A program made the position numbers and the translations under genes. From Ochrobactrum teleogrylli (GTDB lineage Bacteria > Pseudomonadota > Alphaproteobacteria > Rhizobiales > Rhizobiaceae), in NCBI RefSeq assembly GCF_006376685.1, contig NZ_VEWL01000011.1:1-64000 (forward strand): a stretch of DNA of 64,000 nucleotides. The letters are read 5' to 3'. The notes beneath the pieces are model-generated. The model ran no database searches, was not told where the DNA came from, and saw only the letters and a list, made by a program, of their open reading frames with translations. This document shows, in pieces, positions 26,079-35,522 of the stretch; the first letter of the stretch is position 1, and each line of letters opens with the position of its first letter.

Positions 26079-28793
26079 TTACGACAGCAAATCCTTAAGC
26101 GGTCCATCCTCCTGCATCAGCGCCTCATAGGTGCCATCCTGAACCACCCGCCCATGATCAAACACGATAACGCGGTCGAAATCTCTGGCGAGAGAAAAAT
26201 TACTCAACGCCCATATTATTGCGGGTTTATGACCTTCTTTATGCAGCGTATGCATAATATTTCCAGCGATCTGAAACTGGATACGCTGATCCAGTGATGG
26301 CAGCGGCCGGTTAAACACGACATAATCAGCATGTTTAAGCAGCGCTCGCGCCATATTGATTTTCTGGCGCTGCACACTGGTCAGTCGCTTGCCGCCCGAG
26401 CCGACATCAAAATCAAGCCCGATGATCAGGATTGTGCGCTGCTGGCCCGTTTCCTCGAAGAGATCGATGAGGATCGACCGGATTTTGTCCGACGCATTCA
26501 TCTGTCCATAGCTGATCTTGCCAAACAGCAGATTGTCGAGCAGCGTGGCGTGCTTGATGAAGCGGTCCGGTTCGTAAGGCTCGATCACGGCGCGCAGGTC
26601 GTCCGGCGTATCGCGCAGAAAGCGTGTTCTTGCCTTGAGAATCTTGGTCTTCAACGCGTCGGTCAGAAGGCCGAAACGATGCCGTGGCTCAATATAGGAG
26701 AAGCTGAGACGCACGATGTTGACGCGGTCTTCGTCCGAAACCGCATCAACACTGAGCCCCTTCACCCGCTGCAAAAGCGTCTCATATTCGGGAATGTCTT
26801 CCGGACGCATGAATGTCAGTTGCTGGAAGAACGGGTGGTCGGGCGGCAGATCGCGGAAAAGCTCGATAGCGTTTTCAGCGATTTCGAGGCTCATGGCGTA
26901 AAGATCGGCGAGAAGATCGTCCTCGCCGATTACCTCGCGGAAAAACGGATGCGCCGCCAGTTGCCGGATGGTCATGGAGGAGCGGTCGAGCACGCCGAAC
27001 AGCAGATTTTCACCCACCGTCGCCTGCGCGTTATAGACATCCGGCTCAAAGGGAATGACCAACGCCGCCATATCACCGCCGTCAAGCCGCTTACGTAACG
27101 CCTGCCGGAGTTCCACGATGCGGGAGATGAATTCCGGATGCGCAACCGTATCGACCTTCGACAGAAGCGCTATATCGAAAATGTCATGGGTGACCATCAC
27201 TGCGTCGAGGATGGGGCGCACGACGGCGTAGAGCCCGTCCCGTCCCGAAATGCCCATCGCCGCGTAATCCACCCAGTCGCTATTGAGATCGAAATCGGGA
27301 TTTCGCGCCCGGCGCGCCTCGGCAATTTGCCATTGCCGTTTTTTCGCGTCATCGCCTTCATAGGCAACCTTGGTCAGGGGCGCATGTCTGAGCCCGTAAA
27401 GCAGATTGTCGCGTAGGGAACCGCTGAAGAAATAGCCATCACCCGACGCATAGGCGATGCGCCGCCCGGTGACCGATTCAGGCATTTCGAGTAGATCATG
27501 ACCGTCGATGGCGACCCGCCCGGTTGCAGGCCAGACGAGTCGACCCAACAGTTCGGCAAATACATCGCTGCCACTGCCCGCAGGCCCGATCAGCGCGACG
27601 GTCTCGGTCGGCTTCAGCTCCAGGCTGACATGTTCCAGAATCGGCGCGCCGCTGTCGTCTTGCACCGTGACATTGCTGATGACGACCGGCTGATCGAGCG
27701 CAGGAACAGTGTCATAGTGGACCGATTGCACCTTCGGGGCGATGAGATTATCGACGCTGAACTGCTCGACCACTTGTGCATACTTGACCTGCACATCCTG
27801 GCGGTTCTGGTCCCAGTCGATCAGTTCCTTGAGTGGACCCGGTAGGTCCTTATAGGCATTGATGACGGCAACAAGCTGGCCGATATCGAGCCTACCCTGA
27901 AGCGCCAGAATACCGCCGATCATGTAGAACAGAAACGGTGTGACCTGAGCCAGAAAATTGTTGATGAACTTGACCAGAAATTTCCACTGATAAAGATCAT
28001 AGCGGATAGAGAAGATGTGCCCCAGCCGGTTGGCGATATCGGCCCGCTCGAAATTCGACGTATCGTTGCTGTGAATGGCGCTGATGCCGTCAACGATCTC
28101 GCCGACGCGGCCCGAAAGTTCCCGCGCCGACAATTGACGCTGGCGCCCCAGTTCCAGAAGCCGCTTTCGCATCCGGGGAATGATAATGCCCTGCGCGGCA
28201 ACAATGATCGCCGCAATCATGCCGAGCCAGAAATTCTGCATCAGGATGAAGACGAGCGCCGTCAGGGCCTGCCCGCCGAGAAGCGCCGGCTGCACAAAGG
28301 CGTCGCCGGTAAAGCCTCCAAGCGGCTCGACTTCGTCCTTGATCATGGTGGCGATTTCCGCCGAGCGGACGCGTTTGAAATGGAATGGCGGGAAACGCAG
28401 CACCCGGTCCACCAGCTCGAAACGGATGCGGCGTAGCATCCGTTCGCCAAGCCTGCCCTTATAGGTATTGATATAGAGCTTGAAGAGCCCGTTGATCACG
28501 ACCAGCAGCAGGAAAACCATGCTGAGGCCGATCAGCATCTGGATGCGGGTAAGCTGCAGCCCATTGAAGAACACCACCTCGCCCAGGATCGGGAAATCGT
28601 AGGTGATGCGCATGAAAGTCTGTGTGGCGCCCGGCTTCTCGAACCCTATGCCCTGAATGGGGCCGTTGATGATCTGCTTGGGCAGATCGAACGAGAGAAA
28701 ATAGGGGATCATCGAGACGGCGACGACAAAGAGAATCCAGGCTTGCTGGGCGCGTGTCGTGGACCAGATATAGCGAGCGAGGTTCTTTTCCAT
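26079..28793 (-). CDS. ABC-exporter-like protein with degenerate, expanded nucleotide-binding domain
   Basis: A 904-residue protein. Residues 1-330 form an ABC exporter-type membrane domain (helices near 15-35, 85-105, 165-205, 275-300). Residues about 370-904 resemble an NBD, but each ATP motif is altered: Walker A is GPAGSGSD (403-410, Lys replaced), the signature is LTSVQRQKINMARAL (804-818), Walker B is YVVFNRPLPSLD (824-835, lacking Asp-Glu), and the switch His is replaced in WALSNFSLARDFD. About 300 extra residues separate Walker A from the signature. Within them a segment of the xNLL(F/Y)G type occurs three times (463-467, 596-600, 753-758), two preceded by EPD, as if the Q-loop region had been triplicated. 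It probably does not hydrolyse ATP conventionally. Partnered with the cNMP-binding protein downstream. Confidence 0.78.
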   Translation of the reverse strand: MEKNLARYIWSTTRAQQAWILFVVAVSMIPYFLSFDLPKQIINGPIQGIGFEKPGATQTFMRITYDFPILGEVVFFNGLQLTRIQMLIGLSMVFLLLVVINGLFKLYINTYKGRLGERMLRRIRFELVDRVLRFPPFHFKRVRSAEIATMIKDEVEPLGGFTGDAFVQPALLGGQALTALVFILMQNFWLGMIAAIIVAAQGIIIPRMRKRLLELGRQRQLSARELSGRVGEIVDGISAIHSNDTSNFERADIANRLGHIFSIRYDLYQWKFLVKFINNFLAQVTPFLFYMIGGILALQGRLDIGQLVAVINAYKDLPGPLKELIDWDQNRQDVQVKYAQVVEQFSVDNLIAPKVQSVHYDTVPALDQPVVISNVTVQDDSGAPILEHVSLELKPTETVALIGPAGSGSDVFAELLGRLVWPATGRVAIDGHDLLEMPESVTGRRIAYASGDGYFFSGSLRDNLLYGLRHAPLTKVAYEGDDAKKRQWQIAEARRARNPDFDLNSDWVDYAAMGISGRDGLYAVVRPILDAVMVTHDIFDIALLSKVDTVAHPEFISRIVELRQALRKRLDGGDMAALVIPFEPDVYNAQATVGENLLFGVLDRSSMTIRQLAAHPFFREVIGEDDLLADLYAMSLEIAENAIELFRDLPPDHPFFQQLTFMRPEDIPEYETLLQRVKGLSVDAVSDEDRVNIVRLSFSYIEPRHRFGLLTDALKTKILKARTRFLRDTPDDLRAVIEPYEPDRFIKHATLLDNLLFGKISYGQMNASDKIRSILIDLFEETGQQRTILIIGLDFDVGSGGKRLTSVQRQKINMARALLKHADYVVFNRPLPSLDQRIQFQIAGNIMHTLHKEGHKPAIIWALSNFSLARDFDRVIVFDHGRVVQDGTYEALMQEDGPLKDLLS

Positions 28794-29014
28794 GAAGTCC
28801 CGTTTTGAGATCGATGGCCCGCCGGGCCGTGCTGCTATCGCGCCAACGCGGTCAATCGCTCTGTCTATACCTATGCATTCGCGAAACCTCCTCCGCTTTT
28901 GCCAGTATATTTGTAGTGCGTTTGCAACAAAATGGAAGTATCTCGCGTCACTTAAAAGCGGGATAACAATGGTTGAGAGAACTTAGTGCCGCAAACTGCG
29001 CAGCTTTAACGTTG

Positions 29015-29494
29015 CTAACGACGGCGATAAAGAAAATAGCGGTTCGCGGCCACGCTCTGCGGCAGAGGCATCGGCGTCAATTCAGGATGTTCGAGTGGCA
29101 ATCCGCAGGCAGCTATGCCACCGCGTTTCAGGAGCGACGCCACGGCATCGGGGAGCCAGGTTAGGGTCAGCGCATCCAGATCTTCATGACCAGTGCCGAT
29201 ATCGGCATGCACGAGCGCTGCCTCGATGCCGAGATAATCGCCAATCGTGTCCTTGATCTCACCGACCACCAGATTGTCGCCCTGAGGTGTCGAACGTTCG
29301 AAAGAACGCGCCACCCGATCAAAAGCGATGATCCGGCGATCCGGAAATAGCTCCCTGATATGATCATATGTGCGGCCGTTACCGAGACCAAGCTCCATGA
29401 TCGCACCGGGAATTTCGCGGACATCGTCTGCAATGCTGTTCAGGATATCGCGCTGGGCGCAAAGACGGCGGATGAAACTGTCGAGACGACTCAT
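29015..29494 (-). CDS. Small class I SAM-dependent methyltransferase-like protein
   Basis: A 159-residue protein beginning MSRLDSFIRRLCAQRDIL. The SAM-binding glycine motif appears as IMELGLGNGRTYDHI, followed by an acidic residue at the end of the next strand (IIAFDRVA). LVHADIGTGHEDLDALT and a final GGIAACGLPL segment fit a small Rossmann methyltransferase. The substrate is unknown. It lies 106 bp downstream of the nucleotide-sugar dehydrogenase gene and is likely cotranscribed, which suggests a sugar or lipid-sugar methylation role. The upstream ORF extension is not supported. Confidence 0.7.
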   Translation of the reverse strand: MSRLDSFIRRLCAQRDILNSIADDVREIPGAIMELGLGNGRTYDHIRELFPDRRIIAFDRVARSFERSTPQGDNLVVGEIKDTIGDYLGIEAALVHADIGTGHEDLDALTLTWLPDAVASLLKRGGIAACGLPLEHPELTPMPLPQSVAANRYFLYRRR

Positions 29495-29600
29495 GATCTG
29501 TTCTTCAATTTGCAAATGTCCGAGACGTCCGCTTACACAACGGCGGACGTAAAGTCGACCGCAACCGATGATGCACGGCTGCGACCCGACCTGAGGGTGA

Positions 29601-30950
29601 CTATGCCTTGACGATATTATCGCCGCTGATGGCGCGGCGTCCGAACGCATTTCTGGTATCAACGATCAACGGCGCCCATTTGGCCAGCGCCTGATAGTCG
29701 ATCTGATCGTGATCGGTGGCGATCAGCACAGCGTCAAAATTTCTGACAACCTCTTCGGTCAGCTCGACCGAGGCGCGACCGCGAAGTTCGATATATTCGC
29801 GCGTCGGCGGGATCGTTGAGACGAAGGGATCGTGATAATCGGTCGTTCCGCCACGGGCCTCAATCAGTTCGATCAGTTTAAGCGACGGGCTTTCGCGGAT
29901 ATCGGGAACATTTTTCTTGTAGGCGAGGCCGATTATCAGCACGCGCGAGCGGCTGACGGCTTTTCCGTGGCGGCGATCAAGCGCTTCGGCAAGACGGTCG
30001 ACGACATGACGCGGCATAGCCGAATTGATCTCACCGGCAAGTTCGATGAAACGCGTCGGCAATTCATATTCGCGCGATTTCCAGGTCAGGTAGAACGGAT
30101 CGATGGGAATGCAATGACCGCCAAGTCCCGGCCCCGGATAAAACGGCATGTAGCCAAACGGCTTAGTCTTTGCGGCTTCGATCACTTCCCAAATATCGAT
30201 GCCCATGGCCTCGTAGACGACCTTCAATTCGTTGACGAGAGCGATATTGACTGCCCGGAAGATATTTTCCGTCAGCTTTACCGCCTCGGCGGTTGCGTTG
30301 GATGAGACCGGAACGACAGTCTTGACCGCGGCTCCGTAAAAGACGGTCATAAGTTGCAAAGCCTCTGGGCCATCACCGGCGACAATCTTCGGGATGCTTG
30401 AGGTCTGGAAATCGCGGTTGCCGGGATCCTCGCGTTCTGGCGAAAAGCCGAGGAAGAAATCCACGCCGGAACGCAGGCCCGTGTTTTCCAGAACAGGCCG
30501 CACTACCTCATTGGTGGTGCCGGGATAGGTGGTGGATTCCAGCACGATCAGCTGACCAGCTTTTAAGGTTCGGGCAATCGCGTCACAAGTTTTGACGACG
30601 AATGACAGATCGGGGTCCCGCTGCTTGGTCAGCGGCGTCGGAACACAAATGATGATGACATCGCAATCGCCGAGACTTGAAAAGTCAGTCGTCGCACTGA
30701 AACGGCCTTCACCAACATGACGCCCCAGCACCGTATCGGACACGGCTTCGATATAGGATTTGCCATCGTCTATCATGACGATCTTGCCGGGGTCGATATC
30801 GAACCCTATGACGCGGAAACCGCTATTGGCGATGGTCATCGCCAGAGGCAAGCCGACATAGCCGAGGCCGATAACCCCCACGCGCGCCGAGCGATTGGCG
30901 ATAGCTGAAAACAGGTTCCCATGAAGCGGGGCAGAGTCGGTCAAGATCAT
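29601..30950 (-). CDS. Nucleotide-sugar dehydrogenase (UDP-GlcNAc/UDP-glucose 6-dehydrogenase family)
   Basis: NAD-dependent enzyme that oxidises C6 of a UDP-hexose twice to give a uronate. It has an N-terminal Rossmann GLGYVGLP (Gly28-Gly33 region), ICVPTPLTKQRDPDLS, the conserved ESTTYPGTT and FSPEREDPGN, and catalytic Cys280 in GLGGHCIPIDP. The length (449) and the SPEREDPG and KPFGYMPFYPGPG signatures favour the UDP-N-acetylhexosamine (WbpA/WecC-like) branch over a short UDP-glucose dehydrogenase. It supplies an acidic sugar for the polysaccharide genes nearby. Confidence 0.88.
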   Translation of the reverse strand: MILTDSAPLHGNLFSAIANRSARVGVIGLGYVGLPLAMTIANSGFRVIGFDIDPGKIVMIDDGKSYIEAVSDTVLGRHVGEGRFSATTDFSSLGDCDVIIICVPTPLTKQRDPDLSFVVKTCDAIARTLKAGQLIVLESTTYPGTTNEVVRPVLENTGLRSGVDFFLGFSPEREDPGNRDFQTSSIPKIVAGDGPEALQLMTVFYGAAVKTVVPVSSNATAEAVKLTENIFRAVNIALVNELKVVYEAMGIDIWEVIEAAKTKPFGYMPFYPGPGLGGHCIPIDPFYLTWKSREYELPTRFIELAGEINSAMPRHVVDRLAEALDRRHGKAVSRSRVLIIGLAYKKNVPDIRESPSLKLIELIEARGGTTDYHDPFVSTIPPTREYIELRGRASVELTEEVVRNFDAVLIATDHDQIDYQALAKWAPLIVDTRNAFGRRAISGDNIVKA

Positions 30951-31156
30951 AGCTCTCCGGCAATTGATATCCTTCAGTGGCGGATTTACGGGCCAGCTGT
31001 CAAGGATGCCGCCGATGGGTAACTATATGTTCACCGGAAACCGAGCGATTTTACTTTAGTGAAACTGGCTTTGCCACGATAACACGCTATATTGGTCGCA
31101 ATGATTTGCTGACGACCGGCCATGACATGGCTGACGGCTAGAAAGAATAACAAGCG

Positions 31157-32506
31157 ATGGATGTCCCCCGGATTCCTATTTCCGAAACATTGCTCAGCCC
31201 GGTTTTACACTGGCTACAACAATCTGCGCTCAATGGCGCAAGCCTCGAAACTCTGGCCGAAGGATTTTGTGAAAGGTTGGCGGCGGCTGGCGTGCCGCTG
31301 ATGCGCGTCCATTTAAGTTTTTCGATGTTGCATCCGCTTTACGACGCGCTCGGCTTCACCTGGATACGCGGCAAGGGCATGGAAATCGAGGGTTTTCGTG
31401 CTTCCACCAGCGAGAAGGATGCAGAGCGGTTTCTGACCAGCCCCTATTTCCATCTGCTTAGCAACAACCTGCAGTATCTGCGTCGTCAAATCGACCCATC
31501 TGCGCCATCGGAGTTCCCGGTTTTCGATGAATTGAAGGAAATCGGAGCCACCGATTATCTCGCCTTCGTGCAATCCTTCGGCGATGGCAACAGTCAGGGT
31601 ATGGTCGGCTCTTGGACCACAGATATCCCCGGCGGCTTCGGTGACGACGTGGTGGAGACATTGCTGAATATCCAGAACAGCCTGGCAATCGCCGCAAAGA
31701 TGGCGGTGCTCGGCAAGCTCGCAGACAATATGGTCACCACCTATCTTGGCGGCAATGCTGGCAAGCGCGTGTTATCCGGCCAGATTCGTCGCGGGGATGG
31801 AGAGACCATTCGCGCTGTGCTCGTCATGGGCGACATGCGACAATCGACGGACCTTGCCGAAAAGGCGGGCAGGCAGGTCTATATCGACACGCTCAACGAG
31901 TTTTTCGATGCAATCGCCGCGCCGTTCAACAAGAATGGCGGCGAGATTACGAGTTTTGTCGGAGACGGGTTCCTCGCAGTCTATCCCTGTGGTCGTCACC
32001 GGGAGCCGTCGCAGATCGCGGCGCGCGCGGCAATGGCGGCGGTACGGCAGGCAACGGCAGCCATGGCCGACATGAACAACGAGCGGAAAAAGAAGGGCCT
32101 CGACGAGGTCCGCTATGGAATGGGCCTACATGTCGGCAACGTGATGTTCGGCAATGTCGGCCTTAAGGACCGATTGACGTTCTCCACATTCGGCAGCGCC
32201 GTCAATGAAGTGTCGCGGTTGCAGGGGCTGACGAGGCTCTATCCAGATCATCCGATTATCGCCAGCGAGGCGTTCACCAACTATTGCGGTGGTGACTGGG
32301 TGACGCTGGGTGCGAAGAAATTGCGGGGCGTACAGGACAAGGTGACGATATTGGCGCCGGGTGGGGAAAACCTGAAGATGAGCAGTATTGAGGCAACCGG
32401 AAGGAACAAGCCGGATGCAGGCTCCGAAGCCGAGCAAGTGATGCTGCTTTTCCGCAACTCCCGCGACCGGAAGCCCCCGAAGCTTGAGGGGAACCTTCTT
32501 CAATGA
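31157..32506 (+). CDS. Class III adenylate/guanylate cyclase
   Basis: A 449-residue soluble protein. Residues 1-190 are a sensor-like N-terminal domain found with alphaproteobacterial cyclases; 215-395 form the cyclase catalytic domain. Metal-binding Asp226 (VMGDMRQST) and Asp270 (FVGDG) are present, as are transition-state Asn350 and Arg354 (AVNEVSR). Base-specifying positions differ from classical adenylate cyclases: Ser266 replaces the usual Lys and Ser347 the usual Asp (FGSAVN), so nucleotide specificity is uncertain. The stop codon overlaps the start of the lyase gene by 4 bp. A likely consumer of its product is the cNMP-binding protein encoded at 25595-26056. Confidence 0.85.
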   Translation: MDVPRIPISETLLSPVLHWLQQSALNGASLETLAEGFCERLAAAGVPLMRVHLSFSMLHPLYDALGFTWIRGKGMEIEGFRASTSEKDAERFLTSPYFHLLSNNLQYLRRQIDPSAPSEFPVFDELKEIGATDYLAFVQSFGDGNSQGMVGSWTTDIPGGFGDDVVETLLNIQNSLAIAAKMAVLGKLADNMVTTYLGGNAGKRVLSGQIRRGDGETIRAVLVMGDMRQSTDLAEKAGRQVYIDTLNEFFDAIAAPFNKNGGEITSFVGDGFLAVYPCGRHREPSQIAARAAMAAVRQATAAMADMNNERKKKGLDEVRYGMGLHVGNVMFGNVGLKDRLTFSTFGSAVNEVSRLQGLTRLYPDHPIIASEAFTNYCGGDWVTLGAKKLRGVQDKVTILAPGGENLKMSSIEATGRNKPDAGSEAEQVMLLFRNSRDRKPPKLEGNLLQ

Positions 32507-33468
32507 TCAAGACATGTGCTGTGGCACTGCTTCTATCCACCGTGTTTGTCCAAGTCTCAGCGATTGCCGATCCATTGAGCACACCTCTTTTCGATACTTT
32601 CGATGGTGAAGATTTTTCACCCACCGGCGGGCTTTATTACCGCGATAATGATGAACAGAAAGCGGGAACGGTCGAGTTCCAGAGTGCGGTCACCCGCACC
32701 GGACCGCGCGCTTTGAAACTGAGCGTGCGATCCGGTTGCAAGGCAACAACGGAAAACTGCAGCGAAAGGGCGGAGATCTGGGAAAAAACCGAGCTTCGCG
32801 TTCCTTACGACCAAGCCGTCTGGTATGGTTTTGCAGTAAAGTTCGCCGAACCCATCCCACAAGACGACCATCGCTATGTGATTGCGCAATGGAAGCGCGA
32901 GATCGGCCCCGGGACAAAAGGCGATTTCAGCCCGTTTCTGGCGGTGCGGCTCAACAAGGGCAAGCTCTTCATCACTGTGGAAACGAATTATCACCCGCCA
33001 GTCTCCACCGGGACCAAGGGCACAGCTGCGACATGCGATAAAGGGTCAACCCCGGTTTGGTTGCGGCCCGAAACCAACCAGATGCGGGCGCTTGTCGCGA
33101 CCGACGACAACTGGGTCGCGGAAGATGGCGGCCGCTTCTCGGCATGCACCGACAAAATCACTATCACGCCACGCGGCAACAGCCTTCCCTCTCCCGATTC
33201 CGGATGGATCGACTTTGCGATCATGACGAAACCCGGCCCGGACGGAACCGGCCATATCGAGATTTTCGCCAACGGTCTCTGGATCTCGACAATCAAAGGC
33301 TATATCGGCCACAACGATCCCGGATTGGGCAAGAACCAGTACTTCAAGTTCGGGCCATATCGTGCGGCTGGAACCGGCGAATGGTCGCTGTTTTATGATG
33401 ATTTCCGTAGGTCAGCCAACTGCAAGGACGTTCTTCGCGACAGCAACGCATGTGACCTCATCAAGTAA
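32503..33468 (+). CDS. Secreted polysaccharide lyase (heparin lyase I-like fold)
   Basis: A 321-residue protein with a signal peptide ending SAIADPLS. The body looks like a beta-jelly-roll polysaccharide lyase (PF14099 type): ALKLSVRSGCKA, ERAEIWEKTELRVPYDQAVWYGFAVKF (in parts), YVIAQWKRE, and a final YFKFGPYRAAGTGEWSLFYDDFRR motif conserved in this family. Several Cys pairs suggest periplasmic disulfides. Lyases cleave next to uronic acids, which fits the nucleotide-sugar dehydrogenase close by. It is translationally coupled to the cyclase (ATGA overlap), an unusual pairing. Confidence 0.8.
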   Translation: MIKTCAVALLLSTVFVQVSAIADPLSTPLFDTFDGEDFSPTGGLYYRDNDEQKAGTVEFQSAVTRTGPRALKLSVRSGCKATTENCSERAEIWEKTELRVPYDQAVWYGFAVKFAEPIPQDDHRYVIAQWKREIGPGTKGDFSPFLAVRLNKGKLFITVETNYHPPVSTGTKGTAATCDKGSTPVWLRPETNQMRALVATDDNWVAEDGGRFSACTDKITITPRGNSLPSPDSGWIDFAIMTKPGPDGTGHIEIFANGLWISTIKGYIGHNDPGLGKNQYFKFGPYRAAGTGEWSLFYDDFRRSANCKDVLRDSNACDLIK

Positions 33469-33629
33469 TCCTTCCGGGCTGAAAGCATTGTCCCGCGCGT
33501 ATCTTCGCGCAGGGGCGTGACAACTGCTGGATGCGTGAAATCTAGTCATGGACTCATAGGCATTCGTGCGCTAGCGTTCACGTCGGGGGTGCCCGCACCG
33601 GGGACACGCAACAGTGAAGGCCTGCAAGC

Positions 33630-35522
33630 ATGATCTCAGGGACAGATTTCTTGAGGATCGAAAATCTGAGCATTTCCTTCACCTTGCTTGGTGGGAAGAT
33701 CATGGCCGTGAAAAAAGCCGATCTCCGTGTCCTGCCAGGCAAAGTCACCGCCCTTGTCGGCGAATCTGGTTCTGGAAAGTCTGTTATAAGTCAATCGGTT
33801 ATGGGAATTCTGCCGCGCACTGCTTCCGCGAGTGGCAAAATCCTTTTCCAAGACACCGACATGCCCGGCCAGCCGCCTATCGACATTCTCAGCCTGCCTA
33901 CTGACGGTCCAGAGATACGGGCGCTCCGTGGCAATCGCATCGGCAAGATTTTTCAGGAGCCGCTCACATCGCTGTCGCCGCTCCACACGATCGGCAACCA
34001 GATTTCGGAAGTACTGTCGATCCATACCAGGGATACAAAAGCCGAGCGGCGTGAGCAGACAGAGGAGATGCTTGGCCTCGTCGGCTTCAAGAACCCGACC
34101 CAGGCCTATGACAAATATCCGTTCGAACTGTCCGGTGGTATGCGCCAACGCGCCATGATTGCCATGGCGCTCATATGCAAGCCATCCCTGCTGATCGCCG
34201 ACGAACCGACCACGGCGCTTGATGTAACCATTCAGGCGCAAATTCTCGAACTGCTCGGCGAGCTTCGAGCCAAGCTCAACATGGCAATGCTGCTCATCAC
34301 GCACGATCTGGGCGTTGTCGCCAATGTCGCCGACGAGGTGGTCGTCATCTATCACGGCGAGATCATGGAATCGGGACCAGTTGAAACGATCTTCCGCAAA
34401 CCAGCCCATCCCTATCTCAAGGGTTTGATGGCCGCCGTGCCGCATTTCGACATGAAGCCGGGCGAACGTCTGAAATCCTTACGCGACGTGCCAGTCGATG
34501 TCGCCAAGTTGATGGGCAAGAGCAAAGCCGTCCATACGGATCGCAACAATGTGCTGCTCTCCGTGCGCGATGTATCCAAGACCTTCGCAGCCCGCAAAAC
34601 CCTTTTCGCAAAAGATGGCGGGCCGCCGACGCGGGCAGTCAATGACGTCAGTTTCGACGTATTGCGCGGCGAATGTTTCGGCCTCGTCGGCGAGAGCGGC
34701 TGCGGCAAGACCACACTGAGCAAAATCCTGATGCGCGCCGTCACGCCGGACGCAGGGTCCGTAATTTTCAACGGCGACACAGGCCCGATTGACATCCTAG
34801 ACGCCAGCGGCAACGACCTGCAGGCGTTACGCACCAAAATCCAGATGGTGTTTCAGGACCCGGTATCGTCGCTGTCGCCGCGCATGACCATCCAGAATAT
34901 TCTCAGCGAACCGCTGGAAATTCACGGGCGCGGAAATGCCAAATCCCGACTGGACAAGGTTGCCGACCTGATGGACGTGGTCGGCCTGAACCGCCGCTAT
35001 CTCAATCGCTATCCGCACGGTCTTTCGGGCGGCCAGCGCCAGCGCGTCGGCATCGCGCGGTCTCTGGCGCTCGGTCCAGAACTCATCTTGTGCGATGAAC
35101 CCGTATCGGCGCTCGATGTATCCGTACAGGCGCAAATCCTCAACCTTCTCAAAGATTTGCAGAAGGAACTCGGGCTTACTTACGTCTTCATTTCGCACAA
35201 TCTGGCGGTGGTGGATTATATGGCCGACCGGATCGCCGTGATGTGTGGCGGGCGGATTGTCGAAATCGCTCCACGTCGCACCCTGATGCGGGCGCCTGTC
35301 CATCCCTATACGAAATCGCTGCTTGCCGCCGTTCCATTTCCCGATCTCGACCGTCCACTTGACTTCGGCAAGCTCAGTGCCAGCGGTGCATCCGACAAAC
35401 GCAACTGGGGTATTCAGTTCCGCAACGACGGACCGGACGACATGCTGACGCCAATGGATCTGGGCGACGGGCACCTTGTGCTTGCGCGCAAGACCGCAGA
35501 CATGCGGGAGTTGAAGCCTTGA
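33630..35522 (+). CDS. Peptide/oligosaccharide-type ABC importer, fused double ATPase (DppD-DppF type)
   Basis: A 630-residue protein with two complete NBDs. The first has Walker A GESGSGKS, signature LSGGMRQR, Walker [13 protein letters not shown] and switch His in LLITHDLG. The second has [28 protein letters not shown] and FISHNLAV. Each half ends in the oligopeptide-family C-terminal pattern ([12 protein letters not shown] and [12 protein letters not shown]). It energises the permease pair downstream. The gene order ATPase, binding protein, permease, permease with 4-bp overlaps is a compact operon starting 161 bp after the lyase. Confidence 0.93.
   Translation: MISGTDFLRIENLSISFTLLGGKIMAVKKADLRVLPGKVTALVGESGSGKSVISQSVMGILPRTASASGKILFQDTDMPGQPPIDILSLPTDGPEIRALRGNRIGKIFQEPLTSLSPLHTIGNQISEVLSIHTRDTKAERREQTEEMLGLVGFKNPTQAYDKYPFELSGGMRQRAMIAMALICKPSLLIADEPTTALDVTIQAQILELLGELRAKLNMAMLLITHDLGVVANVADEVVVIYHGEIMESGPVETIFRKPAHPYLKGLMAAVPHFDMKPGERLKSLRDVPVDVAKLMGKSKAVHTDRNNVLLSVRDVSKTFAARKTLFAKDGGPPTRAVNDVSFDVLRGECFGLVGESGCGKTTLSKILMRAVTPDAGSVIFNGDTGPIDILDASGNDLQALRTKIQMVFQDPVSSLSPRMTIQNILSEPLEIHGRGNAKSRLDKVADLMDVVGLNRRYLNRYPHGLSGGQRQRVGIARSLALGPELILCDEPVSALDVSVQAQILNLLKDLQKELGLTYVFISHNLAVVDYMADRIAVMCGGRIVEIAPRRTLMRAPVHPYTKSLLAAVPFPDLDRPLDFGKLSASGASDKRNWGIQFRNDGPDDMLTPMDLGDGHLVLARKTADMRELKP

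Noticed and set aside
33636-34445. 269-residue minus-strand reading frame
   Set aside because: Antisense to the ABC ATPase with intact Walker and signature motifs.
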